This document shows, piece by piece, positions 1 to 7,711 of a DNA stretch of 64,000 bases. The DNA comes from Sphingobacteriaceae bacterium. Its GTDB lineage: Bacteria; Bacteroidota; Bacteroidia; Sphingobacteriales; Sphingobacteriaceae. The notes beneath the pieces were generated by a model. The model had not been told where the DNA came from. It searched no databases and saw only the letters and a program-made list of their open reading frames with translations. How positions within the stretch are numbered: position 1 is the stretch's first letter; each line of letters opens with the position of its first letter. The position numbers and the translations under genes are program-made. The stretch lies in the NCBI GenBank assembly GCA_017745075.1, contig JAGIAD010000002.1:310001-374000 (forward strand), read 5' to 3'.

Positions 1-738
1 ATACCTACTATCACTATTTTCGAAGCACCTAAAAATATTGCAACCGGCACAGCTGTAATTATCTGTCCGGGTGGAGGTTATCACTCGCTTGCCTTTAGTC
101 ATGAAGGAACTGATGTGGCCAAAAGATTTAATGCTATCGGCATAACGGCTTTCGTATTAAAGTACCGCTTGCCTAACGATGCCATCATGGTAGATAAAAC
201 TTACGGTCCTTTACAAGATGAACAACAGGCCATCTATCTGATCAGGAAAAATGCTAAAAAGTATGGCATTAAGGCCAATAAAATCGGAATTATGGGCTTC
301 TCTGCAGGTGGTCATTTAGCATCAACTTTAATAGCCCATTATAATGATGTAAAGATTGCTGACCCTGAAAAAATAAATTTGAAGCCAGACTTCGGCGCAT
401 TAATTTATCCCGTTATCAGTTTCGAAGAATCAGTACATACTGGTTCGATGAAAAACTTATTGGGACCAAATCCGCCCGAAAATCTCAAACACTATTTTTC
501 TGCCAATAAAAATGTAAACAAAAAAACGCCTCCTGTTTTCTTTGTGCATGCCAAAGATGATAAAGTTGTTCCTTATGAAAACAGTGTGTTGATGAACGAG
601 GCACTACAGCAGAACAAAGTAGACACAGAGATTTACCTGTACGAAAAGGGGGGGCATGGTTTTGGTTTAATTAACAAAACTTCGGATGTAGATTGGTTTA
701 ACTTGTTGGCAGCCTGGATGAAAAAAGAGAAATTTTAA
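1..738 (+). CDS. alpha/beta hydrolase (acetyl-esterase-like), 5' end missing
   Basis: The reading frame is open from base 1, so the start lies left of the window; 245 residues are visible. It is an alpha/beta-hydrolase fold esterase of the BD-FAE / acetyl-esterase type. A CPGGGY oxyanion-hole motif lies near residue 23, the nucleophile elbow GFSAGG has Ser at visible residue 101, the acid is in HAKDD (186/187) and the catalytic His is in GGHGFG (219). All parts of the triad are therefore present. The homologs are often periplasmic carbohydrate esterases, but the signal-peptide region is outside the window, so location and substrate are unknown. The GTG at 115 would cut off the oxyanion loop and is not the start. 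Confidence 0.85.
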   Translation: MPTITIFEAPKNIATGTAVIICPGGGYHSLAFSHEGTDVAKRFNAIGITAFVLKYRLPNDAIMVDKTYGPLQDEQQAIYLIRKNAKKYGIKANKIGIMGFSAGGHLASTLIAHYNDVKIADPEKINLKPDFGALIYPVISFEESVHTGSMKNLLGPNPPENLKHYFSANKNVNKKTPPVFFVHAKDDKVVPYENSVLMNEALQQNKVDTEIYLYEKGGHGFGLINKTSDVDWFNLLAAWMKKEKF

Positions 739-746
739 TATCTTTG
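739..746 (+). promoter_or_regulatory. -7 box TATCTTTG
   Basis: This is an exact match to the Bacteroidota housekeeping -7 element TAnnTTTG. It lies directly after the hydrolase stop and about 32 nt before the lipoprotein ATG at 779. No clear TTG -33 element is seen at the usual spacing. Confidence 0.45.
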
Positions 747-778
747 CCGATATTTTAACCTCTTAACCGGAAATTTTA

Positions 779-1615
779 ATGCAAAAAACAATTAAATATG
801 TTATGGTAGCTCTGGTAGCTGTCATTGCAATAGCGGGCTGTAAAAAAGAAATTAATTGGAATGCCAAGCCTGATCCTAATGGAAATGGTTGTAAGCTGGC
901 CAATTTAAAAGCTGATATCGATTTTATAGGAAGCTATGATATAACTTTTAACTATGATGCCCAGGGTCGTATTTCGAAGCTAACCAACGGTGCTCAAACC
1001 AATACTTATGTTTATACCTCCAATAAAATTACGGCTACCGATGAAGATGGCTTTGTAGCAGAAATTGTGCTCGAAAACGGTAGGGCAGTTTCGAGTGGTA
1101 GCGATGGCATAATTACGGTAGGAGGTATTTCCTATGATTATACCCGGAAATATACTTACAATGCAGAAGGCTATTTAACTCAGGTAAAAAACTATTTAAA
1201 TAACGAATTAAGCACGACCGATAACTTAACTTATGCCAATGGTAATTTGGTAAGTGCTGTTTCACTTGCTGCTCACGGTAGTTATAAGGAAACAATAACT
1301 TATACCTATTCTAACGAAATTGCGGTGAATGTTTACGAAATATCCGATCCCCTTTCGTATCATGTTGATTATTTTCCTGGCGGGTACTTTGGTAAACAAT
1401 CTAAAAATGTACTGATTAAAAGCGTATCAAAAACCGTCGATCAGGATGGAGATCCATTTAATGACGAGACTTTAGCATACACGTATCAATATGATTCTAA
1501 AGGAAATGCTACTGCATTAAACTATATCAATACCTCTACCTTTTATCCTTCAAGCGGACCAGCAGAAACGCAAACCTACAACGGAAAATTTCTTTTAACT
1601 TATAACTGTAAATAG
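779..1615 (+). CDS. lipoprotein with RHS/YD-like repeats
   Basis: A 278-residue protein with a lipoprotein signal peptide; the lipobox IAGC gives a lipidated Cys21 followed by KK, a common Bacteroidota lipoprotein start. The mature part has several YD-repeat-like stretches (YDAQGRISKL near residue 60, YNAEGYLTQV near 128, YDSKGNATAL near 240), separated by beta-strand-rich sequence. Proteins of this kind in Bacteroidota are exported RHS-repeat-like lipoproteins without known function. It is a single transcription unit with its own promoter box and a strong terminator. Membership of a named DUF cannot be settled by eye. Confidence 0.75.
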   Translation: MQKTIKYVMVALVAVIAIAGCKKEINWNAKPDPNGNGCKLANLKADIDFIGSYDITFNYDAQGRISKLTNGAQTNTYVYTSNKITATDEDGFVAEIVLENGRAVSSGSDGIITVGGISYDYTRKYTYNAEGYLTQVKNYLNNELSTTDNLTYANGNLVSAVSLAAHGSYKETITYTYSNEIAVNVYEISDPLSYHVDYFPGGYFGKQSKNVLIKSVSKTVDQDGDPFNDETLAYTYQYDSKGNATALNYINTSTFYPSSGPAETQTYNGKFLLTYNCK

Positions 1616-1631
1616 AATTTAAACCAATAGT

Positions 1632-1670
1632 AAAAGCCTGACCATATTTATGCGGTCAGGCTTTTGTTTT
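1632..1670 (+). terminator. rho-independent terminator
   Basis: A 12-bp perfect stem, AAAAGCCTGACC (1632-1643) with GGTCAGGCTTTT (1654-1665), followed by a T-rich tail. It lies 16 nt after the lipoprotein stop. The rest of the gap to 1952 is AT-rich and shows no ORF or repeat that I can name. Confidence 0.85.
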
Positions 1671-1952
1671 ATATGGTTTTATGTTTTTTCAGGAAACGAA
1701 CTGCAACTCCCATTTTACCACTCTATTTTTACGATTTAGCCCCTTATTTTTTAGTATAGGTGTGTATAAATTTGCTTACAAGTACGTCGGTTTTTAATCT
1801 TGATGTACTGTATTGATCTAACCAAATTATCTGATTAAGTACAAGCTGATTACCTTTTGATGGTAAATCTAGTTTGTATTGGGGGTTTTATGCGGTTGAG
1901 ATCAGGCGCGAAGCTTTTATAATTAACCAAATATTTACCTAAAATCAAAAAA

Positions 1953-2780
1953 ATGAGAAAAGAAACAATGAAATGGTGTCTGCTATTGGTATGTCTCTTT
2001 ACCGGACTTTTATCTTGTAAAAAAGATAAGACGGAAGTTAAAGTAGAAAAAGCTCAGGTTAAAGCCTGGGAAACATTGCTCGATGGAAATTCGCTGGCCA
2101 GTTATGCCAATTTCGAGTCACAGTGGAATTATAATTATCCCTGGGGTACCGATCATAACGGGTCTGCACGTATGGTAGGGAGTACCACAAACCACAACCA
2201 GCTTTCATTAAGCGGAGGAGTTTTAACCATTAAAGCTACACGCTTGGCTTCCTCACCCGGAAACAGTACAGCCAATGGTTTTACCAATATAGCAATATGG
2301 TATAACTCAGGTGCCTGTTATGCCAAACAGCAGGTTTTAATTAACGATCAGTTTCCTAGTTATACAATTTCCGGCGATTTTGCCGTACCAACCAATAAAG
2401 GTACCTGGCCTGCTTTTTGGATCACCGGGGTTAATTCGTGGCCACCAGAAAGTGATATTATGGAGTTTAAGGGTAATAATACCAACTGGCAAAATACTTA
2501 CGATGGGGGCTGGGAAAATAAACTCACAACAGTTTCTAATGCTGGCTCGTACCATAATTATAAATGCTGGTACAATAAAGTAAGCGCAACCGATGTAGAT
2601 TGTCATTACTATATCGATAACGTTTGGGTAGCAAAACATACCATGAGCAATTCGGTAAATAAACCGATGTGGCTTATCATCAATATGCAAATGGAAGGCG
2701 ATAGCGGTTCTCCTGGTCCGTCTGGTGATACTTTTTATACCGGTAAAAATGTTTATATGGGCAGAGAAAGAGCCTTTTAA
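1953..2780 (+). CDS. glycoside hydrolase family 16-like lipoprotein
   Basis: A 275-residue predicted lipoprotein (lipobox LLSC, Cys22). The GH16 catalytic signature ExDxxE is present as ESDIME (Glu166 nucleophile, Asp168, Glu171 acid/base), inside a concanavalin-like fold with WPAFWITG just before it, as in laminarinases, agarases and related beta-glucanases. The length fits a single catalytic domain with no carbohydrate-binding module. It would act at the cell surface or in the periplasm on a beta-glucan or galactan; the exact substrate cannot be read from sequence. An alternative start is ATG 1968 (MKWCLLL). CAP-domain and chitinase genes follow. Confidence 0.8.
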   Translation: MRKETMKWCLLLVCLFTGLLSCKKDKTEVKVEKAQVKAWETLLDGNSLASYANFESQWNYNYPWGTDHNGSARMVGSTTNHNQLSLSGGVLTIKATRLASSPGNSTANGFTNIAIWYNSGACYAKQQVLINDQFPSYTISGDFAVPTNKGTWPAFWITGVNSWPPESDIMEFKGNNTNWQNTYDGGWENKLTTVSNAGSYHNYKCWYNKVSATDVDCHYYIDNVWVAKHTMSNSVNKPMWLIINMQMEGDSGSPGPSGDTFYTGKNVYMGRERAF

Positions 2781-2803
2781 TCCATAAAATCAACATGCAT
2801 ATG

Positions 2804-2833
2804 AGGAGGTAACTTTACAGTTGCCTCCTTTCT
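2804..2833 (+). terminator. hairpin terminator after the GH16 gene
   Basis: AGGAGGTAACT (2804-2814) pairs with AGTTGCCTCCT (2819-2829), 11 pairs including one G-T, with a 4-nt loop and then TTTCTT. It lies between the GH16 and CAP genes, so read-through may be partial. Confidence 0.7.
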
Positions 2834-2847
2834 TGGGAAAATAGAAT

Positions 2848-3330
2848 ATGAAAAAATATCTGACTGTTTCTGCTGCAATGCTGCTCTTTATTTTGGTGCA
2901 ATGTAAAAAAGATGAAATGGCTTTGCCGGAACGGGATGTTGATTTGATGGTGATAGCTAAAATTAATGAACTGAGGCAGAGCGGATGTAATTGTGGTACC
3001 AGCTACATGCCTCCGGTACCCAATTTATCAATAAATAAGCAATTACAGGATGCCGCACGGGCACATGCTAAAGATATGGCAGAGCGGAACTATTTTGATC
3101 ACCTATCACCGGAGGGTGGTACACCAGAAGAAAGAGCTTTAAATGCAGGTTATACAGGCGATTTTAAAGCAGAAAATCTAGGCAAGGGATACAGTCAGGC
3201 TGACCAGGTTATTGCAGCCTGGAAAAGTAGTGTAAGCCACTGCAAAGCAATGATGGATGCTAAAAGTAAAGAGGCAGGGGCAGGTACAACGCACAATTAC
3301 TGGGTAGTAGCCTTTGGCAGTTCCTTATAA
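2848..3330 (+). CDS. CAP (SCP/PR1) domain lipoprotein
   Basis: A 160-residue protein with lipobox LVQC (Cys19) and then a CAP domain. The family marks are His73 in RAHAKDM, NYFDH (His85), SPEGGTPEER, AENLGKG (Glu109) and the SHCKAMM region (His131), which together form the usual His/Glu cavity. Bacterial CAP proteins are secreted and their biochemical role is mostly unknown; lipid binding and protease-like roles have been proposed for eukaryotic members. The last 6 nt overlap the 3' end of the convergent chitinase gene. Confidence 0.88.
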   Translation: MKKYLTVSAAMLLFILVQCKKDEMALPERDVDLMVIAKINELRQSGCNCGTSYMPPVPNLSINKQLQDAARAHAKDMAERNYFDHLSPEGGTPEERALNAGYTGDFKAENLGKGYSQADQVIAAWKSSVSHCKAMMDAKSKEAGAGTTHNYWVVAFGSSL

Positions 3331-4437
3331 TTTTTTTATGGTTTTATCGATCACGTCCAACAAACCATCTGTATAGGCATCATCCGTAAGCTCCCAGAAC
3401 ATAATGCCGTTTAGTTTTTGATCAATCACATATTTGGTTTTTAAGGATATTGATTTAGGATCATCAAACGTGGCGATGTGTTTTGTTTGTGGATTATAAT
3501 AATACGGCGCCTGGGCAGTTTTGTCCCAATAATAATTGTAGCCGTTTAAGTTCGAAAATTCTTTTTTGAAATTTTTAAAAGAAACTCCGCCAATAAATTT
3601 TGTTGGTTGATATAAACCCTGGTTTGCATCTGTGCTGTTTTCAAAAACGCGGGCATAGAAGGCAGCTCCCAAGGCTATTTTTTGTGCAGGAACGCCCAGT
3701 TTTATCAGGGCTTTTACGCCATAATCTCCCGATAGATCTTGTTCAGGCGTAGCATATAAAGGCGAATGGTGACCACTTTTAACAGCGTAACCGCTCACCA
3801 GATCGTAACTCATTAAATTTACCCTGTTTACAAGAGGCATTACCTTGTCCCATTCAAAACAGGAATCGATACAATTTTTTGTTCCGCCTGCTGCGAAGCT
3901 AATTTCTGCTTTTTTGCCAAGTTTCTTCCGCAATTCTTTAATCAATAAAGTAAAATTATGCTTGTCTTCTGGGGTGTACCTGTGTCCGGGATAGCCTAAA
4001 ACAGCAGGGTATTCCCAATCGATATCAACTCCGTCAGCATGGAAAAAATCAAGGGTTTCTTTAGCGGTTTCAGCAAAGGTTTTCCGTCCGCCGGCCCTGC
4101 TGAAAACTTCGGAACACGATGCGCAGCCACTCCATCCGCCCAGCGCAATCATCACCTTTAAACCAGGATTACGCTGTTTTAAAGCAACCATTCTGGTAAT
4201 TAAGGCCGAATCCTTAGCCGATCTGATATTTAAACTATCGCCCTTTAAATGTCCGAAACTATAGATCAGATGACTCAGTTTTTCAATCGGAAAGCTATCA
4301 ATCACCGAATTCTGTCCGGTGTAATATGCAATCACATTGGGTTTAACTGTATTCTGACCTTTTGATTGGATACTCAAAAATAATAAGGAGGTGACGGCTG
4401 TAATGCAGAGCAGTACTTTAAATTTTCTTTTGTGCAT
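3325..4437 (-). CDS. secreted chitinase, glycoside hydrolase family 18
   Basis: A 370-residue protein with a Sec signal peptide (cleavage probably near SKGQ, residue 28). The GH18 signature DxxDxDxE is complete as DGVDIDWE (135-142), with Glu142 as the catalytic acid. The substrate-binding strand motif SxGG is represented by MIALGGW (96-102), and MSYDL and MFWELTDD mark later barrel strands. It should hydrolyse beta-1,4-linked GlcNAc polymers by substrate-assisted catalysis outside the cytoplasm. There is no chitin-binding module and no T9SS sorting domain. It lies 15 nt downstream of the SirB1-type gene on the same strand, so the two are probably cotranscribed. Confidence 0.92.
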   Translation of the reverse strand: MHKRKFKVLLCITAVTSLLFLSIQSKGQNTVKPNVIAYYTGQNSVIDSFPIEKLSHLIYSFGHLKGDSLNIRSAKDSALITRMVALKQRNPGLKVMIALGGWSGCASCSEVFSRAGGRKTFAETAKETLDFFHADGVDIDWEYPAVLGYPGHRYTPEDKHNFTLLIKELRKKLGKKAEISFAAGGTKNCIDSCFEWDKVMPLVNRVNLMSYDLVSGYAVKSGHHSPLYATPEQDLSGDYGVKALIKLGVPAQKIALGAAFYARVFENSTDANQGLYQPTKFIGGVSFKNFKKEFSNLNGYNYYWDKTAQAPYYYNPQTKHIATFDDPKSISLKTKYVIDQKLNGIMFWELTDDAYTDGLLDVIDKTIKKL

Positions 4438-4452
4438 AGGTTTTGGGATATA

Positions 4453-5316
4453 CTACTTTTCGGCAATAATATCCTGTAGTTCGTTCAATTCGGCAACTTT
4501 ATCGGCAGCCCCGGCATTTTCATAAGCAGAAATCAGGTTCCTGATTACCCGGCGGATAATATCGGTGTTGCTGCAAGGCCTGTAATATTCGGGCAGGGCT
4601 TCTAAATTAAGCTGACGTAAAAACTGGTCAACGTCATGTTTGCCGAAAATATTACCCCGGTTAAAGGCATTAATATAAAAAAGAACGCCATATTCTGTTC
4701 CTTCCTGTTTACTATCATCAATATAACCTAAAATAAAGTGCTGCGGCAGGTTAATTCCGTATATAGGTAAATCAAGTTTCTGTGCCAGGGTAGAATAAAT
4801 GATGGCCAGCGAAATCTGGTTGCCTTTTTTACTTTCCAATACCTGGTTTAAATAAGAATTTTGAGGATCGTGGTGGTTTTTGGTATTCCCCCCAAAGCCA
4901 TATTGCTGATAAAGCACATGGTTAATGAGTTTCACTTTTTCAACCGAGCTCATTTCATATTGCAGGCCCAGCCAAATATCGCGTTTAATCTCTTCGATCT
5001 GGTTAATTACCTTTTGTTCGTCTAAATCAGGATATTGATAACGGTTAATAATTAAAGCACCTTGCAATAAATCAAAAGCACCACTTAAATACCATAAATT
5101 TAAATCTTCTTTGACCGTTTTAAACTGAATCTGGTGTACAATGTTCTCAATACGCTCCTGTAAAAGCCCATCAAAAGATTGTTCCCAGGCATTTTCTAAA
5201 AAATGAACCACCTCACCGCCATATTCAAGCAGTTTTTTCTCTACATGATGGAATACTTCCTCGTCAGGATCATCCAGCAATTTTACTAAAGCACTTATCT
5301 CTGCGTTATTTTCCAT
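4453..5316 (-). CDS. SirB1-type transglutaminase-like protein
   Basis: A 287-residue cytoplasmic protein with no signal peptide. An N-terminal helical part (1-90) is followed by the SirB1/transglutaminase-like core with KKGNQISLAIIY (near 163-174), LPIYGINLPQHF and GYIDDS, a pattern shared with the SirB1 family found next to prmC/sirB2 in proteobacteria. The position of the usual transglutaminase Cys is occupied by Ser in NQISLA, as is common in this family, so enzyme activity is uncertain. It is the first gene of a two-gene minus-strand unit with the chitinase and diverges from the methyltransferase gene. Confidence 0.75.
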   Translation of the reverse strand: MENNAEISALVKLLDDPDEEVFHHVEKKLLEYGGEVVHFLENAWEQSFDGLLQERIENIVHQIQFKTVKEDLNLWYLSGAFDLLQGALIINRYQYPDLDEQKVINQIEEIKRDIWLGLQYEMSSVEKVKLINHVLYQQYGFGGNTKNHHDPQNSYLNQVLESKKGNQISLAIIYSTLAQKLDLPIYGINLPQHFILGYIDDSKQEGTEYGVLFYINAFNRGNIFGKHDVDQFLRQLNLEALPEYYRPCSNTDIIRRVIRNLISAYENAGAADKVAELNELQDIIAEK

Positions 5317-5346
5317 AAAACATACCTACGTTTGCGGCGTTTAAAT

Positions 5347-5354
5347 TACTTTTG
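5347..5354 (+). promoter_or_regulatory. -7 box TACTTTTG
   Basis: An exact TAnnTTTG element ending 7 nt before the ATG at 5362. A TTTG sits at 5331-5334, but the 12-nt gap is shorter than the usual spacing of about 20. If used, the transcript would have almost no leader. Confidence 0.45.
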
Positions 5355-5361
5355 CAATATT

Positions 5362-6144
5362 ATGCTATTTCAATTTATAACAGATTACCTTAAACACCGT
5401 TTAACAGCAAAAAGCCGACATGGAACGCATTCGCCATTCGTGTACAAGTTAGCTGATGAGGTAATTTACGACTTTACCGACAAATCTGAATACAAAAATA
5501 TAGAAGAACAGCGAAAAAAACTTTTTAATGACGATTCGGTCGTAACCGTTACCGACCTCGGAGCGGGTTCCCATCTGAATAAAAACCGTACAAAAAAAGT
5601 AAGCCAAATTGCAAAAAACGCATTGAAAAGCCCACGCTTGGCTAAGCTGATTTACCGTTTGGCAAAAAATACCCATCCTAAAAGTGCAATAGAACTGGGT
5701 ACCTGTTTAGGGATTACCACGGCTTATCTTGCCAAAACAGATCCGCAAACAGAGGTCATTACCATAGAAGGCTGCCCGCAGACGGCTGAAGTGGCAAAAA
5801 GGAATTTCGAGGAGTTAAATCTTAATAATATCGAGCTTCATGTAGGTAATTTTGATGTGATTTTACCCGATATTATTGCCAAACAGCCCAGTTTGGATTT
5901 TGTTTACATTGATGGAAACCACCGTAAAGAGGCTACGCTGAATTATTTTAAATGGTGCCTGCCAAAAGTTAATGAAAATTCATTGCTGATTTTTGACGAT
6001 ATTTATTGGAGTGAAGGAATGAAAGAAGCCTGGGCTGAAATTAAAAACCATCCCGACGTTACCGTAACGGTAGATCTGTTCTGGATCGGATTGGTATATT
6101 TTAAAAAGGGACAGGCAAAAGAACACTTTAAGCTTAAATTCTAA
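5362..6144 (+). CDS. class I SAM-dependent O-methyltransferase-like protein
   Basis: 260 residues from ATG 5362; the upstream in-frame start at 5332 is TTG and precedes the promoter box, so it was rejected. The Rossmann motif I is IELGTCLGITTAYLAK, followed by the acidic VITIEG strand end, DFVYIDGNH and LLIFDDIYWSEGM, the pattern of the catechol/caffeoyl-CoA O-methyltransferase-like group. An N-terminal stretch (KSRHGTHSPFVYKLADEVIYD) is typical of Bacteroidota homologs. The substrate is unknown. A DUF1345 gene starts 3 nt after the stop, so the two form one unit. Confidence 0.78.
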   Translation: MLFQFITDYLKHRLTAKSRHGTHSPFVYKLADEVIYDFTDKSEYKNIEEQRKKLFNDDSVVTVTDLGAGSHLNKNRTKKVSQIAKNALKSPRLAKLIYRLAKNTHPKSAIELGTCLGITTAYLAKTDPQTEVITIEGCPQTAEVAKRNFEELNLNNIELHVGNFDVILPDIIAKQPSLDFVYIDGNHRKEATLNYFKWCLPKVNENSLLIFDDIYWSEGMKEAWAEIKNHPDVTVTVDLFWIGLVYFKKGQAKEHFKLKF

Positions 6145-6147
6145 AAC

Positions 6148-6819
6148 ATGAACGCTGAACCGAAATTAGAAGGTATCCAAAAAAGATCGGCATTATTTAT
6201 TTTGCTGATCAGTCTATTTTCGGGAATTGCAATTTACCTGGCTTCGCGGTTTATAGAAATGAGCGTGCTTGCCCACATTATGTTTGGTTGGGATGGATTC
6301 TGTTTGGTGCTGATCAGCCTGCATTGGTACATGTTTTTACACACTTCTACGGCCGAAACACATCTCAAAGCCAGGATGCAGGATGAAACCCGGGTCGAAA
6401 TTTTTGCCATTGTGGTGATTTCGACCTTTGCAGGATTACTCGCGGTGGTTTTATTACTGATCAATAAAGATATCAAACCGCTCGATATGATTGTGGCCAT
6501 TACCGGCATGTTTTTATCGTGGTTTTTAGTGCATACCACTTTTAGCATGCGTTACGCGCATCTCTATTATGGCGACGATCAGGATGGTAATACAGAAAAA
6601 AAGGGTTCAGGATTAGAATTTCCCGGTGATGAAGAGCCTGATTTTGTTGATTTTGCCTATTTTTCGTTTGTACTCGGCATGACTTTCCAAGTTTCTGATG
6701 TGGAAATTTCAGACCAGAAAATCAGGAGGCTTTCCCTTTTGCATAGTTTAATTGCATTTATCTTTAATACAGTAATTGTAGCGCTGACCATTAATGCTAT
6801 TGCAGGTTTAAGTAATTAG
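6148..6819 (+). CDS. DUF1345 family integral membrane protein
   Basis: A 223-residue membrane protein with about five hydrophobic segments. The C-terminal half carries the DUF1345 pattern: RYAHLYY near residue 132, FVDFAYFSFVLGMTFQVSDVEI, and a last helix after RRLSLLHSLIAF. No function is established for the family. It follows the methyltransferase by 3 nt and is probably translationally coupled to it. Confidence 0.8.
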   Translation: MNAEPKLEGIQKRSALFILLISLFSGIAIYLASRFIEMSVLAHIMFGWDGFCLVLISLHWYMFLHTSTAETHLKARMQDETRVEIFAIVVISTFAGLLAVVLLLINKDIKPLDMIVAITGMFLSWFLVHTTFSMRYAHLYYGDDQDGNTEKKGSGLEFPGDEEPDFVDFAYFSFVLGMTFQVSDVEISDQKIRRLSLLHSLIAFIFNTVIVALTINAIAGLSN

Positions 6820-7291
6820 GCGAATCACTTTTTAAGTTCGTCATCCCGACCGAAGTGCAACGGAATGGAGAGATCTATCAAACTATATTATGCCGTATTT
6901 TGACCACCTCAGTCACCTTGGAGCATCTAAGCAACAACCTAAGTATCTGTATCCTATTAAGCACTATATTATATCAGTTTTAGGAAAATGAACGGTTCTG
7001 TTCTTTTGGCGGGCTTCAGTCCCGCTTTCCCTTCTGCAGATTGAAGAAATCTGCATTCGTCCAATCAGGTTTATTTACAACGGTTAAATGCTTTTGGCTC
7101 CATGCCAGGAGCAAGCCATTCGATCATAAACCTGACAGTAGCGAGCATCCCGATTTTACATCGGGATAAAGCGAATGGCAGGGCTGCATTGGCCAAGAAC
7201 CACAGACCATTCGTTCTCAAATAAATAAGAAAATTAATTTTATTCATTTGAATATCAGTGTTTTATATTTTTTAAACTGAATTTTCAGTAA
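6820..7291. repeat. intergenic repeat region (palindromic elements)
   Basis: No gene is supported here. At 6838-6879 there is a copy of a dispersed element (GTCATCCCGACC, then GTGCAACGGAATGGAGAGAT). A second element type follows as a facing pair: a plus-oriented copy at about 7000-7075 (CTTTTGGCGGGCTTCAGTCC to AATCAGGTTTA) and a minus-oriented copy at about 7105-7208. The minus copy contains an 8-bp perfect hairpin, ATCCCGAT (7147-7154) with ATCGGGAT (7160-7167). The same family recurs near 13.2 kb and 43.8-44.1 kb. A smaller dyad ACTGAA/TTCAGT is at 7276-7289. Confidence 0.65.
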
Positions 7292-7333
7292 TATAACTTA
7301 TTTTATAGTTGTAAAACTGAAAAATAAGTTATA
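7292..7333. promoter_or_regulatory. probable BlaI-type operator (13-bp inverted repeat)
   Basis: Perfect 13-bp arms at 7292-7304 (TATAACTTATTTT) and 7321-7333 (AAAATAAGTTATA), separated by 16 nt. The right arm overlaps the -7 box of the blaI-like gene and the -33 TTG lies in the spacer, the position expected for an autoregulatory repressor site. BlaI/MecI proteins bind such dyads as dimers; that this one is the target is inferred. Confidence 0.6.
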
Positions 7334-7339
7334 GATTTG
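7309..7339 (+). promoter_or_regulatory. promoter TTG-N20-TAGATTTG
   Basis: The -33 TTG at 7309-7311 and an exact -7 element TAGATTTG at 7332-7339 are separated by 20 nt, the best two-part promoter match in the window. The ATG begins 3 nt after the box, so the message is likely leaderless. Confidence 0.65.
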
Positions 7340-7342
7340 GTT

Positions 7343-7711
7343 ATGGAAGAATTAACCAAAGCAGAAGAGCGCATTATGCAGGTTTTATGGAAACTGCAAA
7401 AGGCATTTGTAAAAGACATTATAGAGGAGTTGGATGAAGAACCTAAGCCACCCTATAATACCATTTCGTCAATTGTTAGACTTTTAGAGAAGAAAGGATA
7501 TGTTAATTACAAGGCTTACGGAAAAACATACGAGTATTTTCCGGCCATTAGCAAGGATGAATACGCTAAAACCACCTTTTCAAAATTGTTTTCAGGTTAT
7601 TTTGATAACTCTCCAAGCAGTCTTTTATCCTTTATGGTAAAAGAAGAAAAATTAAGTGAAAAGGATATAGAAGAAATTAAAAGGATCATCAACCAAAACT
7701 CAAAACCATGA
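7343..7711 (+). CDS. BlaI/MecI/CopY family transcriptional repressor
   Basis: 122 residues from ATG 7343; the in-frame TTG at 7337 lies inside the promoter box. It has the family's N-terminal winged helix: LTKAEERIMQVLWKL, then KDIIEEL, then PPYNTISSIVRLLEKKGYV as recognition helix and wing, and FSKLFSGYF plus a C-terminal helical dimerisation tail. BlaI-type repressors are inactivated by proteolysis triggered by an M56 membrane peptidase, and such a peptidase is the next gene, overlapping by 4 nt (ATGA). No beta-lactamase or penicillin-binding domain is nearby, so the signal is probably cell-wall-related but not beta-lactam resistance in the classic sense. Confidence 0.9.
   Translation: MEELTKAEERIMQVLWKLQKAFVKDIIEELDEEPKPPYNTISSIVRLLEKKGYVNYKAYGKTYEYFPAISKDEYAKTTFSKLFSGYFDNSPSSLLSFMVKEEKLSEKDIEEIKRIINQNSKP

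Noticed and set aside
5332..5361. TTG start of the methyltransferase ORF
   Set aside because: It precedes the -7 box; ATG 5362 gives the normal family N-terminus.
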